In this document: piece by piece, positions 55,501-63,551 of the stretch
Layout of the letters: each line of letters starts with the position of its first letter
Numbering within the stretch: the stretch's first letter is position 1
From: Actinoplanes auranticolor
GTDB taxonomy: Bacteria > Actinomycetota > Actinomycetes > Mycobacteriales > Micromonosporaceae
Length of the DNA: 64,000 bases
Assembly: GCF_018332655.1 (NCBI RefSeq)
Contig: NZ_BOQL01000026.1
Coordinates: 124,001-188,000 of the forward strand
Direction of reading: 5' to 3'
Notes under the pieces: generated by a model
Databases searched by the model: none
What the model was told of the DNA's origin: nothing
The model's input: only the letters and a program-made list of their open reading frames with translations
Translations under genes and position numbers: made by a program

Positions 55501-58071
55501 ACGCGACGGCGGCCGCTGCGAAGGCGGTACGGCGGTCGGCGTACCCGTGGAGAGAATCATCGCGGTGCGCGGCCCACCGACGATCGGCGTCTCCGCGGTC
55601 GACCCGTCATCGAACGAAGCCCGGCTGCGCGTCCCGTTACCAGCCGGCGGATTGCCCGGCCCGGCCCGCCGCCCGCGCGGCGCCGCGAGGCGCGAGTCCG
55701 TGTCCTGCGGCGACGTGTACCGGGGATCGTGCACCGGCACACCACGCGGATCGGTTCCGCCGGGGCCGGGCGCCGCCGGGGAAAGCCCACCGTTCTGCGG
55801 CGCAGCAAGCCGCGGGTCCGTGGTGGCGGGTCCCGGCGCGGCGAACGCCTGAGGCGATACGAGCCGCGGGTCCTGCGGGTGCTGAGGCCGAGCGAGCCGC
55901 GGGTCGGTCTCGGCGCCTAGCGGTCGCTGGGGCGACACGAGCCGCGGATCTGTGTCGGCGAGCCCGGGCGTGGCGAACGCCTGAGGCGAGACCAGCCGCG
56001 GGTCCTGACCCGCCCCGGCACTCTGCGGATGCTGAGGCGCAACGAACCGGGAATCCTGCCCGGGCACAGCGCCCTGCGCGTCCGCCGGCGGCGAGAACCG
56101 CGGGTCGTGCACCGGAACGCCGCGCGGATCGGTCACGGCCGGGAAACCGTGCGCGGACGCGCCGTGCGGATCGTGGTGCTGTGCATCGCCGTCGGCCCAC
56201 GGGGTGAAGGCCGCCGGGGTCTGCGGTCCCGCCGGGCTCTGCGGCGACTCACCGATCGCGGGCCGCCAGATGGGCGTGGGCGCGGACGGCGGGACCGGCG
56301 GAGGCGCGGCAGCCGGCATGACAGGCGGCCGGTTCCGCGGCTCCGCCGGGTTGACCGGCGGCGCTGCGGCAGCCCGCCGACCGGGCGGCGCCACGGCCCC
56401 GGGCCGGGAACCCGCTGAGGCCCCGGGCCGCGAACCGGCAGTGTCCGAATCGTGAACCGGCCCAGCCGGGCTGACGGGAGCCCGCCCGGCAACACCCGGC
56501 GCAGACCGCCTCTGATCAGGCGCAGACCGCCCCTGATCAAAGGCGGCGGGAGAAACCGGCGCGGCTTGGTCGAACGCAGCCGGGGAAACTGGCGCGGACC
56601 GGTCGAACGCAGCGGGAGAATCTGATGCGGCTCGGTCGAACGCGGCCGGACTGACCGGAGCCCGCCCCGCCGCAGCCGGCGACCCCGGCCGTACCTGATC
56701 GAACCCGGCCGGACTGACCGGCGTCTCATCCGTCACCCCGGACGACGACACGAACCCGACCCGCGGCCTACGCGGCCCACTACCGGGACCAGGCGCCGCC
56801 CGCCCTTGATCGAACGCAGCCGGAGCAGCACCCCCCGGCCGCCGCTCGAACCCGGCCGCCTCCGCCTGACCCTGATCGAACGCCGCCGGGCTCACGTCCG
56901 GCCGCCGCGTCCCGGGCGTCGCCGGCGCGGAGACCGCGGGTGCGGAGGCCGAAGCGGCCGGCGTCTTCGGCACGTTCGGCAGCGCGGGCGTCACCACCCG
57001 CGGCGTCGCGGTCTGCGGCGCCGCCTTGACCACCCGCGGCGTCGCCGGCGGGTCCGCCTTCTTGATCACGCGCGGCGGCGCGGGCGGCTTCGCCTTGCTC
57101 AGCACGCGCGGGACCACCGGCGGCGGGGCCTTGCTCAGCACCCGCGGGGTCTCGCCGTCCTCCGGCGTCTCCGGTTCCCCGGCCCTGGCCGCGGCCGGGC
57201 GGGGCGCCTCGGCGGCGGGCCGCTCGGACCACGGCTCGGCCGGGGCGATCCGCGACTCCTCATCCGGTACGGACGCAGCCGGCATGTCCCACGTGGTCCG
57301 CGACGGCCGGGGGTCCCGCCCCGGGGCGGCCCGGCGCTCGTAGGGGAGCAGGTCCTCCTCGCGCAGGTCGTCCACCAGCGGGTCGAAGCCCTGGTCGCGC
57401 CGCGGCCGGTAGAGGTCCGCCACGACCTCTTCCTCGGGCTCGTCCGGCACCGGCGGCGACACCCGGGCGCGTCCGCTGACCGGCTGCGGGATGTCGTCCC
57501 GGCGGCCGCGCCGGACCGGTTCGTCGGCCGGGGCGTCGTCCCAGCTCTCGATGACGCGGGAGCGGCGCGACGCGGTGTAGCGCTGCTGCTCCTCCCAGTC
57601 CCGCTCGTCGAAGTCGCGGTCGTCGTACTCGAGCTCATCGAAGTCCAGGCTGCGGCGCTGCCAGCCCTCGGCGCCGGGCGGCGAGACGGGGGCGGCGTCG
57701 AGGTCGGCCGGGGCGAACGCGGGGTCGTCGAGCCAGCCGGGGCGCTCACCGTCGAAGGCCTGCTTGATCCGCTTGTCGCGGTTCGGTGACCGTTGGTAGC
57801 CGTCCTGGCGGCGCTGGCGGCGGCGCTCGGCCAGTTCGTCGATGCCCGGATCGAGGGGGATCACCGGGTTTTGCGGGGCTTCGGGAATGTCGTCGAATTC
57901 GTCTTCTTCGACGTATCGGGCGCGGGCCGGGGGACGGCGGGTATCGGCGCCCCAGCGGGCGGCGACGGCGTCCGCGTACGGGTCCCGGGCGGTCGCGGTG
58001 GTGTCCCCGTACGGCCGTTTCGGGTTGTCGTCGTACTCGGATTCCCAGTATTCGTCGTCTTCGAAGCTCAT
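52510..58071 (-). CDS. Giant low-complexity protein with internal repeats and C-terminal TPR-like domain
   Basis: 1853 aa, no signal peptide or TM segment. Order: acidic N terminus (1-300) with many Asp/Glu/Arg; four or five PRVxxKAxPP repeats (about 305-360); seven SPAAFDQ-type repeats (about 384-524); about eleven DPRLVSPQ-type repeats (about 644-805); a long (R)QAEAA hexad region (about 1034-1298), predicted to be a single long helix; Asn/Gly/Ser/Thr and Pro-rich stretches; and a folded helical C-terminal domain of about 230 residues (1620-1853: LDGATLREVVDDRDALRELGERL, then TPR-like pairs). ATG 58071 has a GGGGTGA site and starts an acidic MSFEDDEYWE; upstream codons look non-coding. Single gene, no operon partner. 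Function unknown; a cytoplasmic scaffold or filament is possible. Confidence 0.83.
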   Translation of the reverse strand: MSFEDDEYWESEYDDNPKRPYGDTTATARDPYADAVAARWGADTRRPPARARYVEEDEFDDIPEAPQNPVIPLDPGIDELAERRRQRRQDGYQRSPNRDKRIKQAFDGERPGWLDDPAFAPADLDAAPVSPPGAEGWQRRSLDFDELEYDDRDFDERDWEEQQRYTASRRSRVIESWDDAPADEPVRRGRRDDIPQPVSGRARVSPPVPDEPEEEVVADLYRPRRDQGFDPLVDDLREEDLLPYERRAAPGRDPRPSRTTWDMPAASVPDEESRIAPAEPWSERPAAEAPRPAAARAGEPETPEDGETPRVLSKAPPPVVPRVLSKAKPPAPPRVIKKADPPATPRVVKAAPQTATPRVVTPALPNVPKTPAASASAPAVSAPATPGTRRPDVSPAAFDQGQAEAAGFERRPGGAAPAAFDQGRAAPGPGSGPRRPRVGFVSSSGVTDETPVSPAGFDQVRPGSPAAAGRAPVSPAAFDRAASDSPAAFDRSAPVSPAAFDQAAPVSPAAFDQGRSAPDQRRSAPGVAGRAPVSPAGPVHDSDTAGSRPGASAGSRPGAVAPPGRRAAAAPPVNPAEPRNRPPVMPAAAPPPVPPSAPTPIWRPAIGESPQSPAGPQTPAAFTPWADGDAQHHDPHGASAHGFPAVTDPRGVPVHDPRFSPPADAQGAVPGQDSRFVAPQHPQSAGAGQDPRLVSPQAFATPGLADTDPRLVSPQRPLGAETDPRLARPQHPQDPRLVSPQAFAAPGPATTDPRLAAPQNGGLSPAAPGPGGTDPRGVPVHDPRYTSPQDTDSRLAAPRGRRAGPGNPPAGNGTRSRASFDDGSTAETPIVGGPRTAMILSTGTPTAVPPSQRPPSRTAPTVGSPQPAVTAYDRPVSSIPAQVRPVTGVPVPPAAVEGEVLPARHSTGGPMSPAEMPTVGMVRPGSPAPAGSDPFPGDPAAYADVPGQHRSPQQPPADRAIQVPAQRPAEGDVPQQVAQSYLAGQGYLADPGTQARPGQPRHGSGPAQGEPVLPVRPMGAPPQPRHGDPAVQHRSEEAARRAAAQQAEAARQAEAARQAEAARQAEAAREAEAARQASRQADAARQAEAARQADAARQADAARQADAARQAEAARQAEVAHRAQVAARQAEAARQAEATRQAEAARQADAERQAEAARQAEAARQAEAARQAEARRQAQIAARQAEAAAQQAEAARQAEVARQAEAARRAEIAARQAEAAARQAEAARQADAARRAEAARQAEEADRQAEAVRQAAIAARQLEADQHAEAVRQAEAARQAEEERRAAELARQAQAKQLSEAAFRAGGVPAGRPTAAPQAAGAAAEVVPLRSPNAGAGSATPVSPVPPATRPGPNPAANAAPIGRLITSGPSEPRKYADQELGPTWFGGKPKAGAPAQDDAAAEGTPTPQPGSEPHHTSTEQDQAAASNGSAPRHGHPAQAEPAPASAPPVDARPTDPGPAQNGSTGPAPAQNGSTGPVPAPPVDARSAAASANPAHGQNGSAPAPPADGVVLNLDITGLMNGIVGAATTMTPERTSATPESQPGGRHHPASQPSEATQPGGRLQPATQPSEATRPSEAESTAGAFPAPGPAQSAIAVQTPGQHQVTDPEPVVDGPLGEDPGAATAEAMLVPGPEPTEIKPSAPARPKPLGPEDLAAIRWRLDGATLREVVDDRDALRELGERLDGPLADEQDNVARAELLSVRAEVYRLLDELGMAAAASRLALAHAESAGDVQATVIAQAELAHVLRLRGDYAEADRLFEQAASSEAPELLRSVVHENAGRSAFDQGRHMEALDHFARAVRLGLPDDQELVQRIDVALEAIYIHVLRDGWGPYPRLRREILGLVRAADQERS
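54180..54970 (-). repeat. 18-bp coding tandem repeat, QAEAAR helix
   Basis: About 40 imperfect copies of an 18-bp unit on the minus strand encode the six-residue pattern (R)QAEAA with Asp/Glu variation. The period is six residues with charged and Ala positions alternating, typical of a long single alpha-helix or coiled coil. Confidence 0.85.
55660..56140 (-). repeat. Coding repeat DPRLVSPQ-type
   Basis: About eleven spaced copies of DPR(L/F/Y/G)(V/A)xPQ with variable Ala/Pro/Gly spacers inside the giant gene. Not strictly periodic at DNA level. Confidence 0.7.
56500..56920 (-). repeat. Coding repeat SPAAFDQ-type
   Basis: Seven copies of (S/A)PA(A/G)FD(Q/R), often preceded by APV or DS, inside the giant gene; third-codon differences show age. 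Confidence 0.7.
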
Positions 58072-58732
58072 CGGGTCACCCCGGTACGACCCGCGGCGGG
58101 GCACGACAGTGGCTGCGTCGCGTCGGCCCGCTGCCGCATCCGTACCCCCCGTTCTCGCTGCCGCGCACGCATCACCCGCGCCCGGTAGCCCTTCCCCCGC
58201 CGTACGAGATGGAAGGTTAACCACGGATTTGCGGGGAGCGCTACCGCCCGCGGGAGCGCTTCACCCGGCCGCCGGGCGCCCCTGCCGCCCGGAGCCGTCC
58301 CGGCGCCGCGGCCCGCCGGGAGAGTTCCGTCGACGGACAGTACGGATGCGGACGCCCAGCGGTTCATTGCCGGGAGCAGGAGAACACAAGGTTTTTGAGA
58401 ATTGACGTTGAGTGACGGTGGCGGTGGCGGTACTTCCACATTCATGAACCGTTCTCATCGTTTCGCCGCTGTGGCAGGCCACGGAATTTAAGTCATTCTT
58501 AATGGCCCGCTGAGGAAAGGGCCGAAGAATGGCACGGTGGCGGCCGGGTCGTGCTCACTCAATGTGACCGTGGCGTGCGACACGTCGCGTGTTCACGGAT
58601 CATGGCGGCCCGGGATGTCACGGTGGGAGCACGGGCCGGTCCGGCGCTGTGCCGGCCCGCGGCGCGCTGCCCGATGCGGCGGCGCGACCGGGATGTGACA
58701 GAAAGACGACACCGAACGGAAGGGGGCGGATC
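58072..58732. other. Intergenic region with the giant-gene promoter, otherwise empty
   Basis: 660 bases. Contains the likely minus-strand promoter and leader of the giant gene and a lower-GC stretch at 58388-58510, including TTGACG at 58402. A minus-strand ORF here ends with an ATGA overlap on the giant gene but has no coding bias or recognisable sequence. I see no RNA gene. Confidence 0.4.
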
Positions 58733-58852
58733 ATGCCGCGCCTCGACCTCGGCGCCGTACGCGCCACCTGCCGGACGGCCCTGCGCCGTCTGGACTCCTG
58801 GACCCTGTCCACGATGAACTCCCCGGCCGGCGGCCGACGCCCCCGTTTGTAG
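58733..58852 (+). CDS. Possible small protein (39 aa)
   Basis: 39 aa, basic, with start ATG 58733 behind GGAAGGGGGCGG, a good ribosome site. The peptide has an amphipathic Arg-rich start (LDLGAVRATCRTALRRLDSW) and ends GGRRPRL. No domain is recognised and the region has typical GC, so the call rests on the ribosome site only. Confidence 0.35.
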   Translation: MPRLDLGAVRATCRTALRRLDSWTLSTMNSPAGGRRPRL

Positions 58853-59149
58853 GCCGCCATCCGCCGGGGCCCAGGAACGGCGGCGGGTGCACCCGCCGCC
58901 GTTTCGATCCAACCGGCCGAGCCCGGCCCATGAGGGCAGGGCCGCAAGAAAGTCCGGCGGCCCGGACCGGGTCGCGAGACGCGAATCGGCAGGGCCGGGC
59001 CGCCTGGAGCTGGCCGCTCGGAGCCGAGTGCCCCGAGCCGGTCGGCTTGTAGCCGCAAGCCCAGGGCGGGGCCGCCCATAACCGGCGGCCGGGAGCCGGG
59101 CCGCTCAGACTCGAGCCGCCTCACGGCCGGCCGCCTCACGGCCGGTCGT
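58853..59149. other. Intergenic region, 297 bases, no gene seen
   Basis: Very GC-rich with several short direct repeats (for example GCCGCCTCACGGCCG twice near 59116-59145) and Gly/Arg-like triplet runs. I see no start with a ribosome site, terminator with T-run or RNA gene. Confidence 0.5.
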
Positions 59150-59584
59150 TCAGAACCGGCCGTCCCTGTTGAACGGTGCGACCGGCGCCGGCAGCGTCAG
59201 GCCCGCCCGCGACAGGTCGTGCAGCAACCGCGCCAGCTCCGCCCGGGGGAGGATCTCCAGCAGCTCCGGCTCGCGGTGCGGCACGTCCAGCGCCCGCGCC
59301 GCTTCCACCGCCCGCGCGCCGATCGCCGCCTCGACCGCCCACAGCCGCTGGGCCAGCATCGCGATGTGCGCCGAGCGGGTCAGTTCCTCGTGCAGTCGCA
59401 GCAGCCGGCGCAGGTCCGCGGCGAGTTGTTCGATCGGCGGCCCGAGTGGTTGCGGTTCCTCGGCGCGGCCGGGCCAGGCCTGGGCCAGGGCGGCCCACCA
59501 GCGCGGCGTGTAGATGACGATGGCGCCGATCAGGGTCGGCGTGACGGTGATGAGGGCGAGCTTCCCCACGTCGAGCAGGCTCAC
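59150..59584 (-). CDS. Uncharacterised protein with N-terminal membrane helix (144 aa)
   Basis: 144 aa. One hydrophobic segment (about 8-30: LALITVTPTLIGAIVIYTP) followed by a helical cytoplasmic part rich in Leu/Arg/Ala with PIEQLAADLRRLLRLHEEL and a long amphipathic stretch. GTG 59584 has an AAGGAG site. No family recognised. It lies 108 bp downstream of the pirin gene on the same strand and could be co-transcribed. Confidence 0.72.
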   Translation of the reverse strand: MSLLDVGKLALITVTPTLIGAIVIYTPRWWAALAQAWPGRAEEPQPLGPPIEQLAADLRRLLRLHEELTRSAHIAMLAQRLWAVEAAIGARAVEAARALDVPHREPELLEILPRAELARLLHDLSRAGLTLPAPVAPFNRDGRF

Positions 59585-59692
59585 GGTGCAACTCCTTCAG
59601 CCCGCGTGCATGGACACCTCTCTGACGATCCGCTCGCCCGCGACCACCGTCAAGCCGGATTTGTGCGACTGCCTGAAGTGGATCTCCGCAGC

Positions 59693-60637
59693 TCAGCGGG
59701 TCCGGCCGCGGGCGACCAGGCGGGTGATCGGCATCGGCGGGGCCGGGATGTCCGGGCCGTCGTAGCCGCGGACCACGCCGTACGGGCCGCCGCCCGCGCG
59801 GTCCTCCCACGCCTGCCGGGCCGCCACGATCTCGTCGTGGTCACGGCCCACGAAGTTCCACCACATCACGAACCGTTCGGTGAACGGTTCGCCGCCCAGC
59901 AGCATCAGCCGCGTGTCCGGTCCGGCGGCCAGCCGCAGCTCGGTGCGCCCCTCGCCGAGATAGAGCAGCGGCCCGGGCTGGACCGGCACGTCCGCCACGG
60001 TCACCGCGCCGTCGATGACCAGCACCGCGTACTCGAAATCGGGCCGCAGGGGCAGGGTGGCCCGGCTCCCGGCAGTCAGGGTGACTTCCGCGCCCAGCAG
60101 GGGAGTGTCGCAGCGGGCGGGGGAGACCGCCCCGGCCAGGTCGCCCATGAGGACGGTCGCGGTGAGGCCGCCGTCGGTGAGCACCGGCAGCTGCGCGTGC
60201 TGGGTGAAGGCCGGCGGCCCGTTGCGGGTCGCGTCCGGCAGGGCCACCCAGAGCTGAACGCCCTGCAGGACGCCGCTGTGGGCGGCCGGGGTCTCCTCGG
60301 AGTGCGAGATGCCGCGCCCGGCGGTCATCAGGTTGAGCTGGCCCGGCCTGATCTCCTGCCGGCTGCCGAGGCTGTCGCGGTGCAGGATCTCCCCGGCGAC
60401 CAGCCAGCTGACGGTCTGCAGCCCGATGTGCGGGTGCGGTCCGACGCGCATCCCGCGGGACCCGGCGAGCCGGTGCGGCCCGTACGCGTCCAGGAAGCAC
60501 CACGCCCCGACCATCCGCCGGTGCTTGCTCGGCAGGGTCCGCGTCACCTCCAGCCCGCGCGGCCCGCCGAGGGCGACCGGGGTGGCGTCGAGGATCTCCA
60601 CCCCGGCGGGGGACGTCGTCGCGTCAGGAATGCTCAC
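59693..60637 (-). CDS. Pirin family protein
   Basis: 314 aa, double cupin fold. The N-terminal cupin holds the metal-binding motif HPHIGLQTVSW and GRGISHSEE, so three His and one Glu are present. Pirins are cytoplasmic metal proteins, some with quercetinase activity, some binding transcription factors. GTG 60637 overlaps the 3' end of the acyltransferase by 14 bp, so the two are translated together. Confidence 0.93.
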   Translation of the reverse strand: MSIPDATTSPAGVEILDATPVALGGPRGLEVTRTLPSKHRRMVGAWCFLDAYGPHRLAGSRGMRVGPHPHIGLQTVSWLVAGEILHRDSLGSRQEIRPGQLNLMTAGRGISHSEETPAAHSGVLQGVQLWVALPDATRNGPPAFTQHAQLPVLTDGGLTATVLMGDLAGAVSPARCDTPLLGAEVTLTAGSRATLPLRPDFEYAVLVIDGAVTVADVPVQPGPLLYLGEGRTELRLAAGPDTRLMLLGGEPFTERFVMWWNFVGRDHDEIVAARQAWEDRAGGGPYGVVRGYDGPDIPAPPMPITRLVARGRTR

Positions 60638-61988
60638 CGTTGAAAGTTACCGCCGTTCCCGCGCTCAGCGGAGCGGCTCGCAGCAGGCTCGCGCCCAGCG
60701 CCACCAGAGCCAGGGCGAGCGGGGCAGTGACCGGCACGACCAGCAGTGTCGCCGTGCGGCCCTCCAGCAGCCCGCCGAACCCGACGATCGAGACGCCGAG
60801 CACGCCCAGCGTGCACATCGCCGCTCCGACCGCGGCCCGTGCGGGCGATCCCGTGGTGATCAGTGTGGGCCGGGGTGTGTCGAAGCGGCGGAAGGCCAGC
60901 ACGAGGACGGCGGTGACCAGCCCGGCTGCGGCCAGCCACAGCGGCCGGGTGGCCCACCAGCCGGCCGATCCGGGTGTTCCGGCGGCCAGGCCGCGGGTCG
61001 CGAGCAGCACGAGGAACGCCGCCGTGAGGTGCCAGAGGAACGCGGTCATGGCCAGTCCGTTCGCCGCCACCACGGCCTGCCACACCCGGGCCCGGTCCAG
61101 CAGCCGGGTGGCGGGCCCGCGCATCAGCAGCACCAGTCCGGTCAGCCAGACCGCGTGGGCTGCCAGGGCCACGGTCGGCGGCGACATGTTGGACACCGTC
61201 TCGCCCGGGACACCGACCATCGAGATCGGGTACGGCCCCACGGTCGTCAGCAACACCACCGAACCGAGCCCGCCCCCGGCGAGCAGCAGGGCGAGCCGCC
61301 GGCCCCCGCGCTGCAGTGTCCCGTCGGCGTAGAAGAAGCCGAGCTGGTGCACGCCGGCCCAGACCACCAGCAGGTTGAGCACGGCGATCCGTGGGTGCCC
61401 GGCGAAGCGCAGCGCGTCCACGCCGATCGCCACGGTCAGCAGCACGATCGGCACCCTGACCCCGAAGCGCTGGTGCAGGCGCCACATCACCGGCGCCAGC
61501 GCGACGAGTCCCAGGTAGACGGCGAGGAACCACAGCGGCTGCACCGCCGTCCGGAGGGCCACCCGAGCCAGGCCCTGGTCCTGACCGGCCAGCGCCACGC
61601 CGAGGGCCAGCGCCAGCCACACCCCGAGGAAGACCGCGGTCGGCCGCAGCAGCCGGGCCGTGCGGGAGCGGGTGAAGTCCGCATAGCCGCCGCCGCGGCG
61701 CCGGATCGAGGCCAGCGCGGTCGCGTGGGCAAAGCCTCCGACCAGGAAGAACACCGGCATCACCTGCAACAGCCAGGTGACCGGCTGCAGCCGGGGCACC
61801 AGGGCCAGCAGGTTGGTGACGTGGATGCCGCCGTCCGCGCCGGGCACCGGTACGGCCATCAACCAGTGCCCGGCGATCACCACGCCGAGCGAGGCGACGC
61901 GGAGCAGGTCGACGTAGCGGTCGCGGCCGGGCGGGGTCGCTGCCGCGAGGGCCTCGGCGGAGGCGCCGGACACGGTGGTGGAGGTCAT
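60624..61988 (-). CDS. Acyltransferase-3 family membrane protein
   Basis: 454 aa. After a 20-residue hydrophilic start, RYVDLLRVASLGVVIAGHWLM carries the conserved Arg/His region, and ten or so TM helices follow with the typical RTARLLRPT and PLWFLAVYL motifs and a MTAFLWHLT late segment. Transfers acyl groups to exported lipids or sugars. ATG 61988 is close to the divergent lipoprotein gene (130 bp). Distinct from the tailed acyltransferase at 42721, and without its repeat tail. Confidence 0.9.
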   Translation of the reverse strand: MTSTTVSGASAEALAAATPPGRDRYVDLLRVASLGVVIAGHWLMAVPVPGADGGIHVTNLLALVPRLQPVTWLLQVMPVFFLVGGFAHATALASIRRRGGGYADFTRSRTARLLRPTAVFLGVWLALALGVALAGQDQGLARVALRTAVQPLWFLAVYLGLVALAPVMWRLHQRFGVRVPIVLLTVAIGVDALRFAGHPRIAVLNLLVVWAGVHQLGFFYADGTLQRGGRRLALLLAGGGLGSVVLLTTVGPYPISMVGVPGETVSNMSPPTVALAAHAVWLTGLVLLMRGPATRLLDRARVWQAVVAANGLAMTAFLWHLTAAFLVLLATRGLAAGTPGSAGWWATRPLWLAAAGLVTAVLVLAFRRFDTPRPTLITTGSPARAAVGAAMCTLGVLGVSIVGFGGLLEGRTATLLVVPVTAPLALALVALGASLLRAAPLSAGTAVTFNGEHS

Positions 61989-62118
61989 GGCCGATACCCT
62001 GCCGGGCCGGTGACCTGGGCGGATGGGTGCGCGTACTCAACTCGTTCCGGGTACCGGCGCTGACATCGCGCGCCGGCGGCAGTACGGTGGCCGCTGCTGC
62101 TCCGACCGGGAGGTGGAC

Positions 62119-63078
62119 GTGCGTCCCGTACTCGCTGTCCTGCTCGTCGCGGCCCTGGCCGGCTGCGGCGCCGACGAGCCCGAGCCCGTCGCGAGCCCGC
62201 CCGGTGCCGCGACGCCCAGCGCCGCGTCCAAGCCCAGCGCCGCGTCGACGGCCGGGGCGGCGACGACACCCGGCGCCCCGCCCGCTGCCCGGGCCCCGGC
62301 GCAGTTGCCTCAGGGCGGCACCAAGATCTTCCCGGCGTACCGGGTCGTCGCCTACTACGGCACCGCGGGCAACAGCACCCTCGGTGTGCTCGGCGAGGGC
62401 AGCCCGGACAAGATGCTGCCGAAGCTGCGGGCCGCGGCCAAGCCGTTCGCCGGTGGCCGCAAGGTGCAGATCGCGTACGAGTTGATCGCCAGCGTCGCGC
62501 AGGCCGCCCCGGGCGCCGACGGCGACTACAGCCGGATGATCCCGCTCAGCCGCATCCAGCAGTACGTCGACCACGCCCGCCGGCACAAGGCCCTCGTCGT
62601 CCTGGACCTGCAGCCGGGCCGCGGCGACTTCCTGCCCCAGGCGCGGCAGCTGGAACGGTTCCTGGTGCAGCCGCACGTCGGGCTGGCCCTGGACCCCGAA
62701 TGGCGGATGCCGAAGGGCAAGGTGCCGGGCAAGGCCATCGGGCGGGTCAGCGCGGCCGAGGTCAACCGCGTCTCCGCCTACCTGTCCGGACTCGTCGCGG
62801 CACACAAGCTGCCGGAGAAGCTGTTCGTGCTGCACCAGTTCCGGGCCTCGATGCTGCCGGACGTCGCCGGCATCACCGAGCGGCCCGGGCTGGCGCTGGT
62901 GCAGCACGTCGACGGCTTCGGCACCCGGGCCGAGAAGGACGCCACCTGGAACAGGCTGCGCCGCCCGCAGCAGTTCCACCTCGGCTACAAGCTGTTCTAC
63001 GACGAGGACGTCAAGCGCTACCGGGCCGCCGACGTCCTGCGGTTCAAGCCCGTTCCGGAACTGGTGAGCTTCCAGTAG
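62119..63078 (+). CDS. Uncharacterised exported lipoprotein
   Basis: 319 aa. Lipoprotein signal with lipobox LAGC, an Ala/Pro/Ser-rich linker (about 25-65), then a single globular domain with AYRVVAYYGTAGNS, ALVVLDLQPGRGDFLPQ and VGLALDPEWRMP, suggestive of a TIM-barrel-like glycosidase or esterase relative but without an identified catalytic pair. GTG 62119 is six bases after GGGAGG. It overlaps the convergent PPOX gene by 35 bp. Not recognised further. Confidence 0.87.
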   Translation: MRPVLAVLLVAALAGCGADEPEPVASPPGAATPSAASKPSAASTAGAATTPGAPPAARAPAQLPQGGTKIFPAYRVVAYYGTAGNSTLGVLGEGSPDKMLPKLRAAAKPFAGGRKVQIAYELIASVAQAAPGADGDYSRMIPLSRIQQYVDHARRHKALVVLDLQPGRGDFLPQARQLERFLVQPHVGLALDPEWRMPKGKVPGKAIGRVSAAEVNRVSAYLSGLVAAHKLPEKLFVLHQFRASMLPDVAGITERPGLALVQHVDGFGTRAEKDATWNRLRRPQQFHLGYKLFYDEDVKRYRAADVLRFKPVPELVSFQ

Positions 63079-63478
63079 CGCCCAGGCTGGCCGAGCCCAG
63101 CACCCGGGTGATCGTCACCTCGATGACCACCCGCTGCGGGTTCGGCCGGGGCCGGCGGTAGCGCTCGGCGTAGCGGCGCTCGGCCTCGGCCACCGACTCC
63201 GGGTCGTCGCGGACCACCGCCCGGCCTTCGATCGTGCTCCAGCGGGGCCCGTCGACCTGGCAGATCGCCACCCGGTCGCCGCCGGCACGGATCTGCCGGA
63301 CCTTGGCCGAGCCGCCGGAGGCGATCACCCGCAGCAGGCCCGCCGCGGGGTCGACGGTGGCGCCGACCGGCACGACGTGCGGGGAGCCGTCGGCCCGCAG
63401 CGTGGTCAGCGTGCAGAGATGCCGCTCGGTCCAGAACTCCAGGACCGCGGGCGAGGACAGGGACAAAGGGCCGCTCAT
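63044..63478 (-). CDS. PPOX-fold flavin/F420-dependent protein
   Basis: 144 aa split-barrel protein of the pyridoxamine 5'-phosphate oxidase-like class: LCTLTTLRADGSPHVVPVG, LLRVIASGGSAKVRQIRAGGD and the DGPRWSTIEGRAVV strand. In actinobacteria such proteins often bind F420 and reduce small molecules, but the cofactor cannot be fixed from sequence. The stop end overlaps the lipoprotein gene by 35 bp. Confidence 0.88.
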   Translation of the reverse strand: MSGPLSLSSPAVLEFWTERHLCTLTTLRADGSPHVVPVGATVDPAAGLLRVIASGGSAKVRQIRAGGDRVAICQVDGPRWSTIEGRAVVRDDPESVAEAERRYAERYRRPRPNPQRVVIEVTITRVLGSASLGATGSSPVPERA

Positions 63479-63551
63479 GTCATCGCCTCCGCTGGCGCTC
63501 CGGCGATGACATTCGTCGGGCGCTGATTTGATGATTCGCTCGCAAGCCCGC

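Noticed and set aside
58068-58445. Minus-strand ORF with an ATGA overlap on the giant gene
   Set aside because: Starts with a Pro run from a GGC/GGT repeat, has no ribosome site that I can defend and no recognisable sequence; overlap is probably chance.
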